Positions 16,307 through 24,232 of a stretch of 64,000 nt of DNA are shown here, piece after piece. This DNA comes from Arthrobacter oryzae (GTDB lineage Bacteria > Actinomycetota > Actinomycetes > Actinomycetales > Micrococcaceae): positions 2,728,001 through 2,792,000 of the forward strand of contig NZ_CP132204.1 in the NCBI RefSeq assembly GCF_030718995.1, read 5' to 3'. The notes under the pieces are model-generated. The model was not told where the DNA came from. It saw only the letters and a program-made list of their open reading frames with translations, and searched no databases. The translations under genes and the position numbers were made by a program. How positions within the stretch are numbered: the stretch's first letter is position 1; each line of letters opens with the position of its first letter.

Positions 16307-17182
16307 ATGGCGGACACTGTTGAGGCCGTCCTCCACGACGGCTCGAGCATCACCGTCACCATGCAAGGGGACGGGCCGGCGTTGCTCTTGCCTGTCCGGC
16401 TGGAGCCATATCCCCGCGCAGAGGCCGGGACCATCCGCAAATGGGGTGGCGACCCGGACTTGGGGCCCGCCCTGGTCCGAGTGCTGTCCGGGTCAAACAG
16501 GGTGATCGCGGCTGACTATGAAGGCCACAGGATGGCCCATCCGGCGGCGGATACGCTCAGCCCGGACAACCTTGCCGCCGATCTCCTGGCCATTGCAGAC
16601 GCTGCCGGAGCCGACGTCTTCGGCTACTACGGCTACTCCTGGCTGGCGTTGAGCGGCCTTCAGCTCTCACTCCGCACGGACCGTCTCCGTGCCCTGGCCA
16701 TGGGCGGTTTTCCGCCCGTGGAAGGACCCTACCGGAGCATGCTGGCGGTCACCCGCGCCGCGCACGCCATGTCCGGCCAGGAGCCTGGCCCTTCGGCCGC
16801 TCCTGTCGCCGACGCCGAACCCGGGGACTGGGACAGCGTCTCCGTGCAGACAACGGAGGCGCAAACACGCCAGTTCGTCACCCTCTATGAAGCGCTTCAA
16901 GGTTTCGACGACGTCACCGCCGCAGTTCCGCGCGGGTTGCCGAGGCTTGCCTTTGCCGGCGCGGACGACCACATTGACTACAGTCCCCAATGGGGCGGAG
17001 TCCAAGTGCAGATCGGTGAACCGTTGGCCCGACACCAGGAAGAACTGATCGCCGCCGGGTGGGATGTCCAGGTCCTTCCCGGGCTGGACCACCTCGGGGC
17101 CATGCACAGCTCCGTGGCGCTGCCCCTTTTGACCGGCTGGTTGCGGAAGGTCGGCTGGGTGAGGCAACAGGCGGCTGGCTAG
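16307..17182 (+). CDS. Alpha/beta-fold hydrolase with atypical nucleophile elbow
   Basis: 291 aa alpha/beta hydrolase-like protein. The elbow reads GYSWL with Ser111, so the last Gly of G-x-S-x-G is replaced by Leu. GLDHLGAMHSS near residue 264 provides a candidate catalytic His and FAGADDHIDY a candidate Asp region. The expected HG oxyanion motif after strand 3 is altered (LLLPVRLEPYP). It may be a hydrolase with changed chemistry or a non-enzymatic relative. SD GAGGGATGAC before ATG. Confidence 0.8.
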   Translation: MADTVEAVLHDGSSITVTMQGDGPALLLPVRLEPYPRAEAGTIRKWGGDPDLGPALVRVLSGSNRVIAADYEGHRMAHPAADTLSPDNLAADLLAIADAAGADVFGYYGYSWLALSGLQLSLRTDRLRALAMGGFPPVEGPYRSMLAVTRAAHAMSGQEPGPSAAPVADAEPGDWDSVSVQTTEAQTRQFVTLYEALQGFDDVTAAVPRGLPRLAFAGADDHIDYSPQWGGVQVQIGEPLARHQEELIAAGWDVQVLPGLDHLGAMHSSVALPLLTGWLRKVGWVRQQAAG

Positions 17183-17185
17183 GCT
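17180..17185 (+). promoter_or_regulatory. -10 box for leaderless GNAT gene
   Basis: TAGGCT is followed by 6 nt and the ATG at 17192. The box overlaps the stop codon of the previous gene. GGAAGG in the spacer is too close to act as a normal SD. Confidence 0.4.
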
Positions 17186-17191
17186 GGAAGG

Positions 17192-17692
17192 ATGGATTAC
17201 CGAATTCGTCGGGCCACTCCCGGGGACGCCGATGCCATAGTGCGCATGCACACCCTGGCCCACGAGGAGTGCTACGCGCACCAGTTGTCGACGGACTTCT
17301 TCCGTTTCCGCAGGGCCAGCATTCCCGAGCGTGTTGAACAGCGTCGATCCTTCCTGGCGAGCCCTGACCCGAGGATTGTTGCGCTGGACTCCGGCGATGA
17401 AGTGGTGGGATTCGCCGACGCGGGTCCGGGCCTTGAAGCGGACCCGCCCGAACAGTTGGAGCTGTATGCGATCTACACCCTCCGACGCACGTACGGCAGC
17501 GGCCTTGGCGCAGCCCTGCTGCATGCCGCCGTCGGCGATTCCCCGGCGTACCTCTGGTTGCTCGAGGACAATCCCCGGGCGCTGGCCTTCTACCTCAAAC
17601 ATGGCTTCCGGCCCGACGGCACACACAAACTGCTTCCGCCTGAATGGGAGGAGCTGCCCGTGATCCGGATGGTCCGGTCAGCCAAGCCGTAG
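17192..17692 (+). CDS. GNAT family N-acetyltransferase
   Basis: 166 aa. The fold is complete: IRRATPGDADAIVRMH at the N-terminus, ELYAIYTLRRTYGSGLGAALL (motif A, acetyl-CoA binding) and LWLLEDNPRALAFYLKHGFRPDG (motif B). Substrate unknown. It starts 9 bp after the hydrolase, so co-transcription is possible alongside its own leaderless promoter. It converges on the HTH gene with 1 bp between stops. Confidence 0.9.
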   Translation: MDYRIRRATPGDADAIVRMHTLAHEECYAHQLSTDFFRFRRASIPERVEQRRSFLASPDPRIVALDSGDEVVGFADAGPGLEADPPEQLELYAIYTLRRTYGSGLGAALLHAAVGDSPAYLWLLEDNPRALAFYLKHGFRPDGTHKLLPPEWEELPVIRMVRSAKP

Positions 17693-17693
17693 G

Positions 17694-17984
17694 TTAGTCC
17701 GCCCGATTGCCAGGCTCCGCCTGATCACGGAGCCCCGCTGACTCCTCGGGTGCCGCCGTCGCCTCGGGTGCCGCGTCCGCGTCAGGTTCCCAGCGCAGCA
17801 GGTCGCCGGGCTGGCAGTCCAGCACCTCGCACAACGCCTCCAGGGTGGTGAAGCGCACCGCCTTGGCCCGGCCGTTCTTGAGCACCGCCAGGTTGGCGGG
17901 CGTGATCCCGACCCGGTCCGCCAGCGCGCCGACGGGCATCTTCCGCTTGGCCAGCATCACGTCGATGTCAACGACGATCGGCAT
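17694..17984 (-). CDS. Small HTH regulator (Cro/CI, YozG type)
   Basis: 96 aa. An HTH of about 65 residues (VGALADRVGITPANLAVLKNGRAKAVRFTTLEALCEVLDCQPGDLL) is followed by a disordered Ala/Glu/Pro tail. This small XRE class is regularly paired with DUF2975 membrane proteins, as here. Its ATG overlaps the DUF2975 stop by one base (TGATG), so translation is coupled. It probably represses its own operon through the palindrome at 18518-18535. Confidence 0.9.
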   Translation of the reverse strand: MPIVVDIDVMLAKRKMPVGALADRVGITPANLAVLKNGRAKAVRFTTLEALCEVLDCQPGDLLRWEPDADAAPEATAAPEESAGLRDQAEPGNRAD

Positions 17985-18484
17985 CAGATCACCACGTCCA
18001 GTTCGTCCTGCAGGTGCCGGGCTTCAGCGTCGCGCGCCACCGCCTGTGCCAGCAGCATGCGCAGTACGACGACGACGAGCGCCACTCCGGCGATCAGCAC
18101 ACCGGCGCCGCCAATGAGCAGGACAACGCCGGGGGCAACGGATTCACCCGGTGCGAGGACGACGCCGAGACCGAAGGTCAGCAGGGAGGCCGCCGCAATG
18201 GCGCCGGTCACCACGTCAACGTTACGGAAGGCGGCGTGCGAGAACACTGTTCCCCGCCGCACCATGGTGAGCAGTCGCCAGACACACACCATGGTGACCT
18301 GGACGGTGACGATGCCCAGCAGGACGATCACGATGACCGGAACGCTCACGCCGGCTATGCCGGGGCCCATGTCCTCGTTCAGGTCGCGGGCCAGCAGGGG
18401 AACCATCACCGCCTGCACAAAAACTGAACCGGCAATGCCCATCGCGAGGACAATGCGCAGCGCGAGGACGGTGAGCTTTCCCAT
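17984..18484 (-). CDS. DUF2975 membrane protein
   Basis: 166 aa with four membrane helices (near residues 8-28, 45-68, 92-112 and 120-142) and a short cytosolic tail ending LQDELDVVI. The architecture and HTH partner identify DUF2975. Role unknown; such pairs are thought of as membrane-linked sensors. SD AGGAGA sits 4 nt before the ATG. Confidence 0.88.
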   Translation of the reverse strand: MGKLTVLALRIVLAMGIAGSVFVQAVMVPLLARDLNEDMGPGIAGVSVPVIVIVLLGIVTVQVTMVCVWRLLTMVRRGTVFSHAAFRNVDVVTGAIAAASLLTFGLGVVLAPGESVAPGVVLLIGGAGVLIAGVALVVVVLRMLLAQAVARDAEARHLQDELDVVI

Positions 18485-18517
18485 GAGGTCTCCTATGGTG
18501 TCGAATAACAGTTAGAT

Positions 18518-18535
18518 ACTATCGATAGTCGATAG
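18518..18535. promoter_or_regulatory. Palindromic operator for the DUF2975-HTH operon
   Basis: ACTATCGATAGT (18518-18529) is a perfect 12-bp palindrome, and TCGATAG is repeated directly at 18522-18528 and 18529-18535. The AT-rich patch stands out from its GC-rich surroundings and lies 34 bp upstream of the DUF2975 start. Likely binding site for the HTH protein. Confidence 0.6.
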
Positions 18536-18636
18536 GTTGAGCAACGTGGTTGGTGCCTCGGACTTTTAGGGTTGGCTCATCCGAACGCTGGCCGTGCCCG
18601 ATGACCTGGCCCCATGACCTGGCCCGATGGCCGTGG

Positions 18637-18642
18637 TAGCGT
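18637..18642 (+). promoter_or_regulatory. -10 box before the broken cyclase-like gene
   Basis: TAGCGT, then 7 nt, then the ATG at 18650. No SD. The promoter appears intact although the gene is not. Confidence 0.35.
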
Positions 18643-18649
18643 GCCGGGC

Positions 18650-19483
18650 ATGGCCGTGGACCCTTCCCTGCTCAATTGGCTGCTCGACTCAGACCCCGCG
18701 CTGCGCTGGCAGGTCGAGCGCGCCACGGACCCGGGGTAGCCATGGACCGCTACGACGTGGACGCTAAACACTCTCCGCGACTGGGGCCTCGATGCGGCTG
18801 CCCTCGCGGGAACCGCCGAGCTGCTTGCCGCGAATAGCCGCTGGGAGTACGACGACCTCCCGTTCTGGGGCGGCGAGGTGGACTGCTGCATCAATGGGTA
18901 CACGCTCGCTAACGGGGCGTGGCTCGGGGCGGACGTCTCCGGAATCGCCCGGTGGTTCCTCGACCACCGCATGGCCGACGGCGGCTGGAACTGCGAGTGG
19001 GTGGAAGGCTCCACACGGTCCTCCTTCCATTCCACGCTCAACTCCCTGAAGGGGCTGCAGTACTACGAGGCCGCGACCGGTGGAACCAGCCGGCTGCGCG
19101 CTGCCCGCCGGGCCGGTGAGGAGTACCTGCTGCAGCGCCGGTTGCTGCGCCGCCTGTCCACGGACGAGATCGTGGGACCCTGGGTGGCAAGGTTCGCTTA
19201 CCCGTTCCGATCGTTCTACAGCGTGCTCAACGCGGCGGACTACTTCCGGAAGGCAGCCGCTCACGACGGCGTCGCACCGGATCCGCGGCTGGCCGACGCT
19301 ATCGAACTGGTACGGGCCGCCCGGCTCCCTGACGGCACGTGGCTGCAGGGGCATCGCCACCCGGGGCGGGTGTGGTTCGAGGTCGACGTTGCGCCGGGCC
19401 AGCCGTCCAAGTGGCTGACATTCTTCGGCACACGAGTACTTGAATGGTGGGACGGCGCGAACGGACACGTGAGGCCCCGATAA
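18650..19483 (+). pseudogene. Terpene cyclase/prenyltransferase-like protein, interrupted
   Basis: One frame runs from the ATG at 18650 to the TAA at 19481-19483 with a single in-frame TAG at 18737. Before the stop it reads DPSLLNWLLDSDPALRWQVERATDPG; after it PWTATTWTLNTLRDWGLDAAALAG. Remembered homologues (squalene-cyclase-like proteins) have about 40-45 more residues between these blocks, so the stop probably marks the scar of an internal deletion. The rest (GGEVDCCINGYTLANGAW, MADGGWNCEWVEGSTRSSFHS, WWDGANGHVRPR) is well preserved. A restart at ATG 18878 could give a 201-residue fragment. Loss seems recent. Confidence 0.8.
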
Positions 19484-19522
19484 GCCGCCCGGATCCAAAG
19501 GGCCTCAAGTGTCCGTTCGCGC
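19455..19522. repeat. Long inverted repeat overlapping the gene end (REP-like or terminator)
   Basis: Arms 19455-19477 and 19500-19522 are 23 bp long with one mismatch and a 22-nt spacer. The left arm encodes the last residues of the cyclase-like frame, so the inverted repeat is partly coding. There is no T-run after it. It could terminate transcription in either direction or be a repetitive extragenic palindrome. Confidence 0.7.
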
Positions 19523-19581
19523 TAAGCCCATCCCGAGGGATGCAGGACCACCGGCCTATACCGCATGAAGGCCCTTGTGGG

Positions 19582-19587
19582 TACCGT
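19582..19587 (+). promoter_or_regulatory. -10 box for leaderless cupin gene
   Basis: TACCGT, 6 nt, then the ATG at 19594; no SD present. Confidence 0.4.
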
Positions 19588-19593
19588 GGCCTC

Positions 19594-19929
19594 ATGCAGA
19601 AGATATCGATCGAGGCCCTGGCCCGGCAGCAGCTTGCCGCGGCGCTTGCAGCGAGCAACGGGCGTGCTGCGGACACCGTCTATGGCGGGCATGAGAAGGT
19701 GCTCCGCCAGACCGTTATGGCGCTCAAAGCCGGCACACAGTTGAGTGAGCACCAGAACCCGGGGGACGCCACGGTCTACGTCCTGCAGGGCAGCCTCCGA
19801 CTGCGCGCGGGCCAGGAGTCGTGGGAGGGCAAGCCCGGTGACCTGCTGATCGTGCCGGACGGACTGCACAGCCTCGAAGCCGAAGAAGATTCGGCCTTCC
19901 TGTTCACCGTGGCGAAGGGCGCGAGGTAG
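19594..19929 (+). CDS. Cupin-domain protein
   Basis: 111 aa single cupin. VLRQTVMALKAGTQLSEHQNPGDATVYVLQGSL covers motif 1 and PGDLLIVPDGLHSLEAEEDSAF motif 2; only some canonical metal ligands remain (His and Glu near the first motif, His in the second). The frame is open further upstream, but the leaderless start at 19594 matches the domain length. Possibly a small sensor or storage-fold protein; no enzymatic role can be assigned. Confidence 0.85.
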   Translation: MQKISIEALARQQLAAALAASNGRAADTVYGGHEKVLRQTVMALKAGTQLSEHQNPGDATVYVLQGSLRLRAGQESWEGKPGDLLIVPDGLHSLEAEEDSAFLFTVAKGAR

Positions 19930-19994
19930 CCGCAGCAGGGCCCAGCGGGAACACGCAGCAGGCAACAGGCGGCAAGCGACTACGTTGTGCCTAT

Positions 19995-21473
19995 CTACGC
20001 GGCGAGCCACATTTCCCAGTCGGGCAGCGGGTCAACCAACGCGGGGTCGGGAAGGTATGCGCCAATGTCGGGCGCGTCGGGCGCGTCGGGCGCGTCGGGG
20101 GCATCGGGCGTGTCGGCCGGTGGCCAGAGATTGGCGTCCGGCTGCCAGGCGGGCTCCCAGTCTTGCTCTTCGCTGGTGTAGCGGCGTCCTGACGGGGCCA
20201 TCCAGCCGGGTGGTGCGTCGCGGCTGGCGTCCATCGGCTGCCAGCCGGTGGTGTGCTTGAGCCGGTGATGCTTCCGGCAGGGCTGGCTGAGGTTGGAGAC
20301 ACCAGTGGTGCCGCCCTCGTGCCACGCCAAAGCATGATCCGCCTCGTTGTCGAGGGACTGGTTGTTACAGCCGGGAAACGGGCACTTGCCGTCGCGGAGG
20401 CGCAGCCATTGGCGCAAGGCGTTTGGGACGCGGTAGCTGGATCGTCCGATCTCCAGCGGGGCGCCCGTGGCAGGGTCGGTCAGGACACGTTGGAACGAGG
20501 ACGCGCCGTCCGCGACGAGCTGCCTGGCCATGCTGGGCGGGATCGGTCCGTAGCCGTCCAGCATCGCCGGCTCTTCGGTGGCGCCCAAGAGCGATAACGC
20601 CGGCACGGTCACGAGGACCTGCGCCTTCGGCGATGGCACACCCTCTGCGACGCCGGCGATGAGCCAACTTGCGGCGGTGTCGGCCCGGAGCTGGGAGAGG
20701 TTCCGGGATTCGTCGGGGCCCTGGAGGTCCCTGGCCGCCGCCGTGGCACGGTTCCAGATGGACGCGGCAGTGTCGGCGGGCAAGTAGGCAGCGAGCCACG
20801 CCATGCCGTCGCGGTCCGGGGTGAACTCGAGCCGCCGGTCCCGGGCGCTGGCCCGGTGGCGACTTTCGATGCTCGCGGAGTGATGACGCTCCCGCCAAGT
20901 GCGTGCCTTGGCGCGGAAACGGGAGGGCACGAGCTCCCCGGCAGGGCAGCCCCGGGCAGGGTTCTCGGCGTCCGGGTCCAGAAAGTGCGCTTCCAGTCCC
21001 GCGGTGGACGCCCGGTCCAGGCCGGAGGTCTCGTCCACGAGGATCCGGGCGTGCTGCCACGAGATGGTCCCCGCCTGGAGGGAGGCGAGTGTCAGGGGCA
21101 GTGCTGTGGTGAGTTGCCGCGCCTCCTGCAGGAATGCGCCCGCGGTCCGTTCGCTGACGGTCAGGACGCAGGCCACTTCGGCCACCAGGGCCATATCCGT
21201 GGCGCACCGCTCCTGCGGGGAGGCCGACGGGGATTCCATCGCCTTGGTGGCTTCGACAAACGTTGCTGCCAGTTGAACCTTGAGGGCTGCGCTCGCGGCT
21301 TCCAACCGGCTCGCTATGGTGAGCCCGTCGAGGCAGTCATCGGCCATTTGTCGCAAGTGATCCGAAGGTGCGATTCCGGCAGGGAGCGCACCCTTAATGA
21401 GGCCGGACAGCGCAGCGACGGACGCCGCGACGGCGTCCAATGCGTCAGCTACTGCGGTGCTTTCCATACTCAA
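19995..21473 (-). CDS. DUF222/HNH endonuclease domain protein (REP13E12-like)
   Basis: 492 aa. The N-terminal two thirds is the helical DUF222 domain; the HNH nuclease lies at about 365-430 (LRDGKCPFPGCNNQSLDNEADHALAWHEGG, then CRKHHRLKH). Such proteins occur in many copies in actinobacteria and are treated as selfish-like or repetitive (mycobacterial 13E12) elements, with unproven nuclease activity. The tail has a DAP tandem repeat. No intron, inverted terminal repeats or target duplication are visible here. Confidence 0.92.
   Translation of the reverse strand: MSMESTAVADALDAVAASVAALSGLIKGALPAGIAPSDHLRQMADDCLDGLTIASRLEAASAALKVQLAATFVEATKAMESPSASPQERCATDMALVAEVACVLTVSERTAGAFLQEARQLTTALPLTLASLQAGTISWQHARILVDETSGLDRASTAGLEAHFLDPDAENPARGCPAGELVPSRFRAKARTWRERHHSASIESRHRASARDRRLEFTPDRDGMAWLAAYLPADTAASIWNRATAAARDLQGPDESRNLSQLRADTAASWLIAGVAEGVPSPKAQVLVTVPALSLLGATEEPAMLDGYGPIPPSMARQLVADGASSFQRVLTDPATGAPLEIGRSSYRVPNALRQWLRLRDGKCPFPGCNNQSLDNEADHALAWHEGGTTGVSNLSQPCRKHHRLKHTTGWQPMDASRDAPPGWMAPSGRRYTSEEQDWEPAWQPDANLWPPADTPDAPDAPDAPDAPDIGAYLPDPALVDPLPDWEMWLAA
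20067..20116 (-). repeat. 9-bp tandem repeat encoding Asp-Ala-Pro units
   Basis: About five near-identical 9-bp units (gcgtcgggc on the plus strand) encode PDTPDAPDAPDAPDAPD near the C-terminus of the HNH protein. Copy-number change keeps the frame. Confidence 0.85.
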
Positions 21474-21557
21474 AGTTTGGTGGGAGGGTCTGACATTTAA
21501 CGGACGACGCCGTCAAGGAGCTACGCATGAGTGGAGGGTCATGAGCCAATCAACGAG

Positions 21558-21563
21558 TAACCT
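21558..21563 (+). promoter_or_regulatory. -10 box for leaderless phosphotransferase gene
   Basis: TAACCT, 6 nt, ATG at 21570; no SD present. Confidence 0.45.
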
Positions 21564-21569
21564 GCTGGA

Positions 21570-22319
21570 ATGACTGGGGAAGAGCAGGAACTGACGGGCG
21601 GAAATGCCTCAGACAGTGTTGTGCGCGTGGGCGATACTGTCCGCAAGCCGTGGCTGGCTAATTCATCCATGGTTCAGGGCTATCTCAGTATCCTCCGGTC
21701 CTCGGGACTGGATGTTCCGCAGCCCCTGGGCAGGGACGGAGAAGGCAGGAACATCGTTGAATATGTGGAAGGCATTCCTGCCATTGACCAGTTGCCGCTG
21801 AGCCAGGATGACCTGCAGCGGGTCGGGCAAATGATTCGGCAAATCCATGACGCCAGCGAAAAGGTTGAGATACCCGGCCGGGACCAGTGGAATATGCTGT
21901 TGCCGGCCGACAACCCGGACCTGATGTGCCACAACGACCTTGCCCCATGGAACCTCATCATCGGAGAGCGTTGGGTATTCATCGATTGGGACGGAGCAGG
22001 TCCGAGTACTCGGCTATGGGATTTGGCCTACGCCGCGCAGTCGTTTGGGTTGCTTTTCGACGGTCAACCCGTTCACGACGCCGCTAACAAGTTGCGCGCC
22101 TTCGTTAGCGGATACGACGCTGACAATGAATTGCGCAGGGCGCTGCCCTCCGCCATGGGGAAGCGAACAGCGGCGATGTACGAACTGCTAAGGTCCGCCA
22201 ACGAAAGCGGATTCCAGCCATGGTCGGACATGTACCTGAACGGCCACGGCGAGCACTGGCGCGCCGCTGCCACTTACGTCCGCCGACATCAGAAAGTCTG
22301 GGAACAGGCCCTCTCCTGA
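21570..22319 (+). CDS. Aminoglycoside phosphotransferase-like kinase
   Basis: 249 aa APH/choline-kinase-like protein. The catalytic loop is CHNDLAPWN (His, Asp, Asn present) and the metal-binding loop FIDWDGAGPSTRLWDLAYAA. The N-terminal ATP lobe is short: VVRVGDTVRKPW and NIVEYVEGIPA are recognisable. Substrate could be an aminoglycoside, sugar or choline-like alcohol; sequence alone does not support calling resistance. Codon use is slightly less GC-rich than its neighbours. Confidence 0.88.
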   Translation: MTGEEQELTGGNASDSVVRVGDTVRKPWLANSSMVQGYLSILRSSGLDVPQPLGRDGEGRNIVEYVEGIPAIDQLPLSQDDLQRVGQMIRQIHDASEKVEIPGRDQWNMLLPADNPDLMCHNDLAPWNLIIGERWVFIDWDGAGPSTRLWDLAYAAQSFGLLFDGQPVHDAANKLRAFVSGYDADNELRRALPSAMGKRTAAMYELLRSANESGFQPWSDMYLNGHGEHWRAAATYVRRHQKVWEQALS

Positions 22320-22354
22320 CAAGCCCTGCCGGCCACTGAAGCCGGAAAAGGGGC

Positions 22355-22966
22355 TTAGCCGGCCTCGTACGGAGTGCGGAAGAGCGTGATTCCCCATTCA
22401 GGGTTGTGCAGCGCGATCCCCGTGTCCTTCTCCACGAACTGAAGCGGCGCCTGAAGATACTGTGTCATCCGCTGCTGTTCCTGGTCCCACGGGAACTCGC
22501 ACGTTCCCGCGGAACTCTCCATGGTCCCCGGAACAGGCGTGATGGTTTGGCCGGTAATGCCGACCCTCACCGCATAGGAAGCGCACGGAATCCGGACTGT
22601 CATCAACGGACTGCCGCCTATGGAACTGAACCTTATGGCGTAGTCGCCTGAGCTCAGTCCCTCACCAGCAGGTACGCCGGCCGGGACCATGGAACCGGAC
22701 GTGAAGTACTGGCACACCAGCTGTCCATTGGCCGCGGCGGCCTGCAACCCCGGGTCCAAGCAGTCGTCCAGATCTTGGCCGGCGGGAGCCGGGGGAACGG
22801 AAGGAACCGGAGCGGGAGTCATGCCCGGGGACAGCCCGGCAGTCGACGCCGCACCCGGCTGTGGAGACGAGCCACATCCTGCGGCGAAGACGACGACGGC
22901 GAGGCACGCCACCGCCAGCGTCGCGGTGCGCAGTCGATGATGAGCGGTTCCCCCGGACGCGGCCAT
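22355..22966 (-). CDS. Putative lipoprotein
   Basis: 203 aa. Signal peptide with lipobox FAAGC (Cys31), then a Pro/Ser/Ala linker and a domain with four further Cys residues (DDCLDPG, LVCQYF, IPCASYAV, AGTCEFPWD), which may form two disulphides. SIGGSPLMTVRIPCASYAVRVG resembles META/heat-shock-like beta domains only loosely. The ATG at 22966 is preferred over GTG 22993 because a -10 box sits 7 nt upstream. It lies directly behind the glycerophosphodiesterase and may also be read from that gene's transcript. Confidence 0.78.
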   Translation of the reverse strand: MAASGGTAHHRLRTATLAVACLAVVVFAAGCGSSPQPGAASTAGLSPGMTPAPVPSVPPAPAGQDLDDCLDPGLQAAAANGQLVCQYFTSGSMVPAGVPAGEGLSSGDYAIRFSSIGGSPLMTVRIPCASYAVRVGITGQTITPVPGTMESSAGTCEFPWDQEQQRMTQYLQAPLQFVEKDTGIALHNPEWGITLFRTPYEAG

Positions 22967-22973
22967 GGTCCGA

Positions 22974-22979
22974 ACACTA
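22974..22979 (-). promoter_or_regulatory. -10 box for leaderless lipoprotein gene
   Basis: On the minus strand TAGTGT is followed by 7 nt and the ATG at 22966. No SD. Confidence 0.4.
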
Positions 22980-22999
22980 CGTGGCGGCCCCACAAACCG

Positions 23000-24070
23000 C
23001 TACACCGCTGCTGCGTACGCCTTCGGCAGCTTCAGGCCGCGCTGTTCCATGAGCGTGCGGAGGCGGGTGGGGTAGTCCGTGATGATGCCGTCCACGCCGA
23101 GGTCCATCAGGCGCGCCATGTCCGCAGGCGTGTTGACGGTCCACGGGACGACGGGCAGGCCGAGTTCGTGGGCTTCGGCGATCATCTGCGGGGTGACGGA
23201 GCGGAACGTGGGGGAGATGACGCTGTATCCCTGGGCTGCCGCTGCCTTTGCGAGCGAGCCGCCGAAGTCATCAATGTCGATGCCGCCAAGCTGCGGGGAG
23301 GCGCCGGGCTGGCCAACCTGCAGCCACGCGTCGCCGCTGGAGAGGGCAACAAGGGGGAGCTGCGGGGCGATCTTCCTGGTCAGGTTGAGCGAGGACCAGT
23401 CGAACGACTGCACGGTGCTGCGCTCGGACATGCCGGCCTTGTAGATCTCGATGACCACGGCCTTGGTGAGCGCTTCCATCCCCGGCCCGGCCACCATGCT
23501 GGACTCCACCTTGGTCTCCACGTTGAAGCGGACCTTCTTGGCGTCGGCGTCGTGGACCAGTTGGAACACGTCCTTGAGTTCGGCGATGCGGTTGCCCTCG
23601 ATGACCTGCTGCTCCGGGTAGCCGGTCAGCTGGGTGTAGCCGCAGTTGAGGGTCTTGACCTGGGCCAGGGACAGCTCGGCCACCCGGTCCCCGACGTACG
23701 GGAATTCGGCGTCGCCCGGGGTGGCCGGTGCGGTGTCCGCGCACTTGGCCGCCTGGATGGCGTCGTCGTGCCAGACGATCACCTTGCCGTCCTCGGTCAG
23801 GTGCGTGTCCAGTTCAAGGGTGCTGACGCCCAGCGTGATCGAGTTTGCAAAGGCGCCCAGGGATTCCTCGGTCCACTCGCCGCGGCCGCCGCGGTGGGAC
23901 TGGAGATCGAACGAGCCGTTGCGCTCGTTGGTCTTCGGAGCAGTGTTCGACGACGGCGTGTTCGACGGCGGCATGCCGGCACCGGCGTCCTCGGCAGGGG
24001 CGGCGACGGCGGGGGTCGCCAGGGCGGCGATCAGCGCGGCGGCGGCCGCGGCAGTCAGGATGGTGCGCAT
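23000..24070 (-). CDS. Secreted glycerophosphodiester phosphodiesterase
   Basis: 356 aa. Signal peptide (MRTILTAAAAAALIAALATPAVA) then a GDPD TIM barrel: FDLQSHRGGRGEWTEESL, TLELDTHLTEDGKVIVWHDD, and a C-terminal DLGVDGIITDYPTRL. It should cleave glycerophosphodiesters outside the cell to glycerol 3-phosphate and an alcohol, serving phosphate or carbon scavenging or wall polymer turnover. ATG 24070 has a strong SD (AGGAGGAA). A paralogue is encoded at 43023-44096. Confidence 0.93.
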   Translation of the reverse strand: MRTILTAAAAAALIAALATPAVAAPAEDAGAGMPPSNTPSSNTAPKTNERNGSFDLQSHRGGRGEWTEESLGAFANSITLGVSTLELDTHLTEDGKVIVWHDDAIQAAKCADTAPATPGDAEFPYVGDRVAELSLAQVKTLNCGYTQLTGYPEQQVIEGNRIAELKDVFQLVHDADAKKVRFNVETKVESSMVAGPGMEALTKAVVIEIYKAGMSERSTVQSFDWSSLNLTRKIAPQLPLVALSSGDAWLQVGQPGASPQLGGIDIDDFGGSLAKAAAAQGYSVISPTFRSVTPQMIAEAHELGLPVVPWTVNTPADMARLMDLGVDGIITDYPTRLRTLMEQRGLKLPKAYAAAV

Positions 24071-24232
24071 GGGGATGGTTCCTCCTGTGTAGGACACGTG
24101 CCGGCTGGGCCGGCGGACCCGTCCACGTTAATCACACCAAATGGATTTTGACCGGCGGGAAGTTGACCTGTGGGTGAACACGGCCTGCGTAACGTAGTTC
24201 GTCCGGACGCCCATGTGGGACAGACTGTTTCC

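Noticed and set aside
17694..18484. HTH-DUF2975 pair as a toxin-antitoxin module
   Set aside because: The membrane partner is a known four-helix family not associated with toxicity, and the gene order and tail do not suggest an antitoxin.
19995..21473. HNH protein as part of a mobile intron or defence island
   Set aside because: No intron boundaries, terminal repeats, methylase or other defence genes nearby; DUF222/HNH genes are common singletons.
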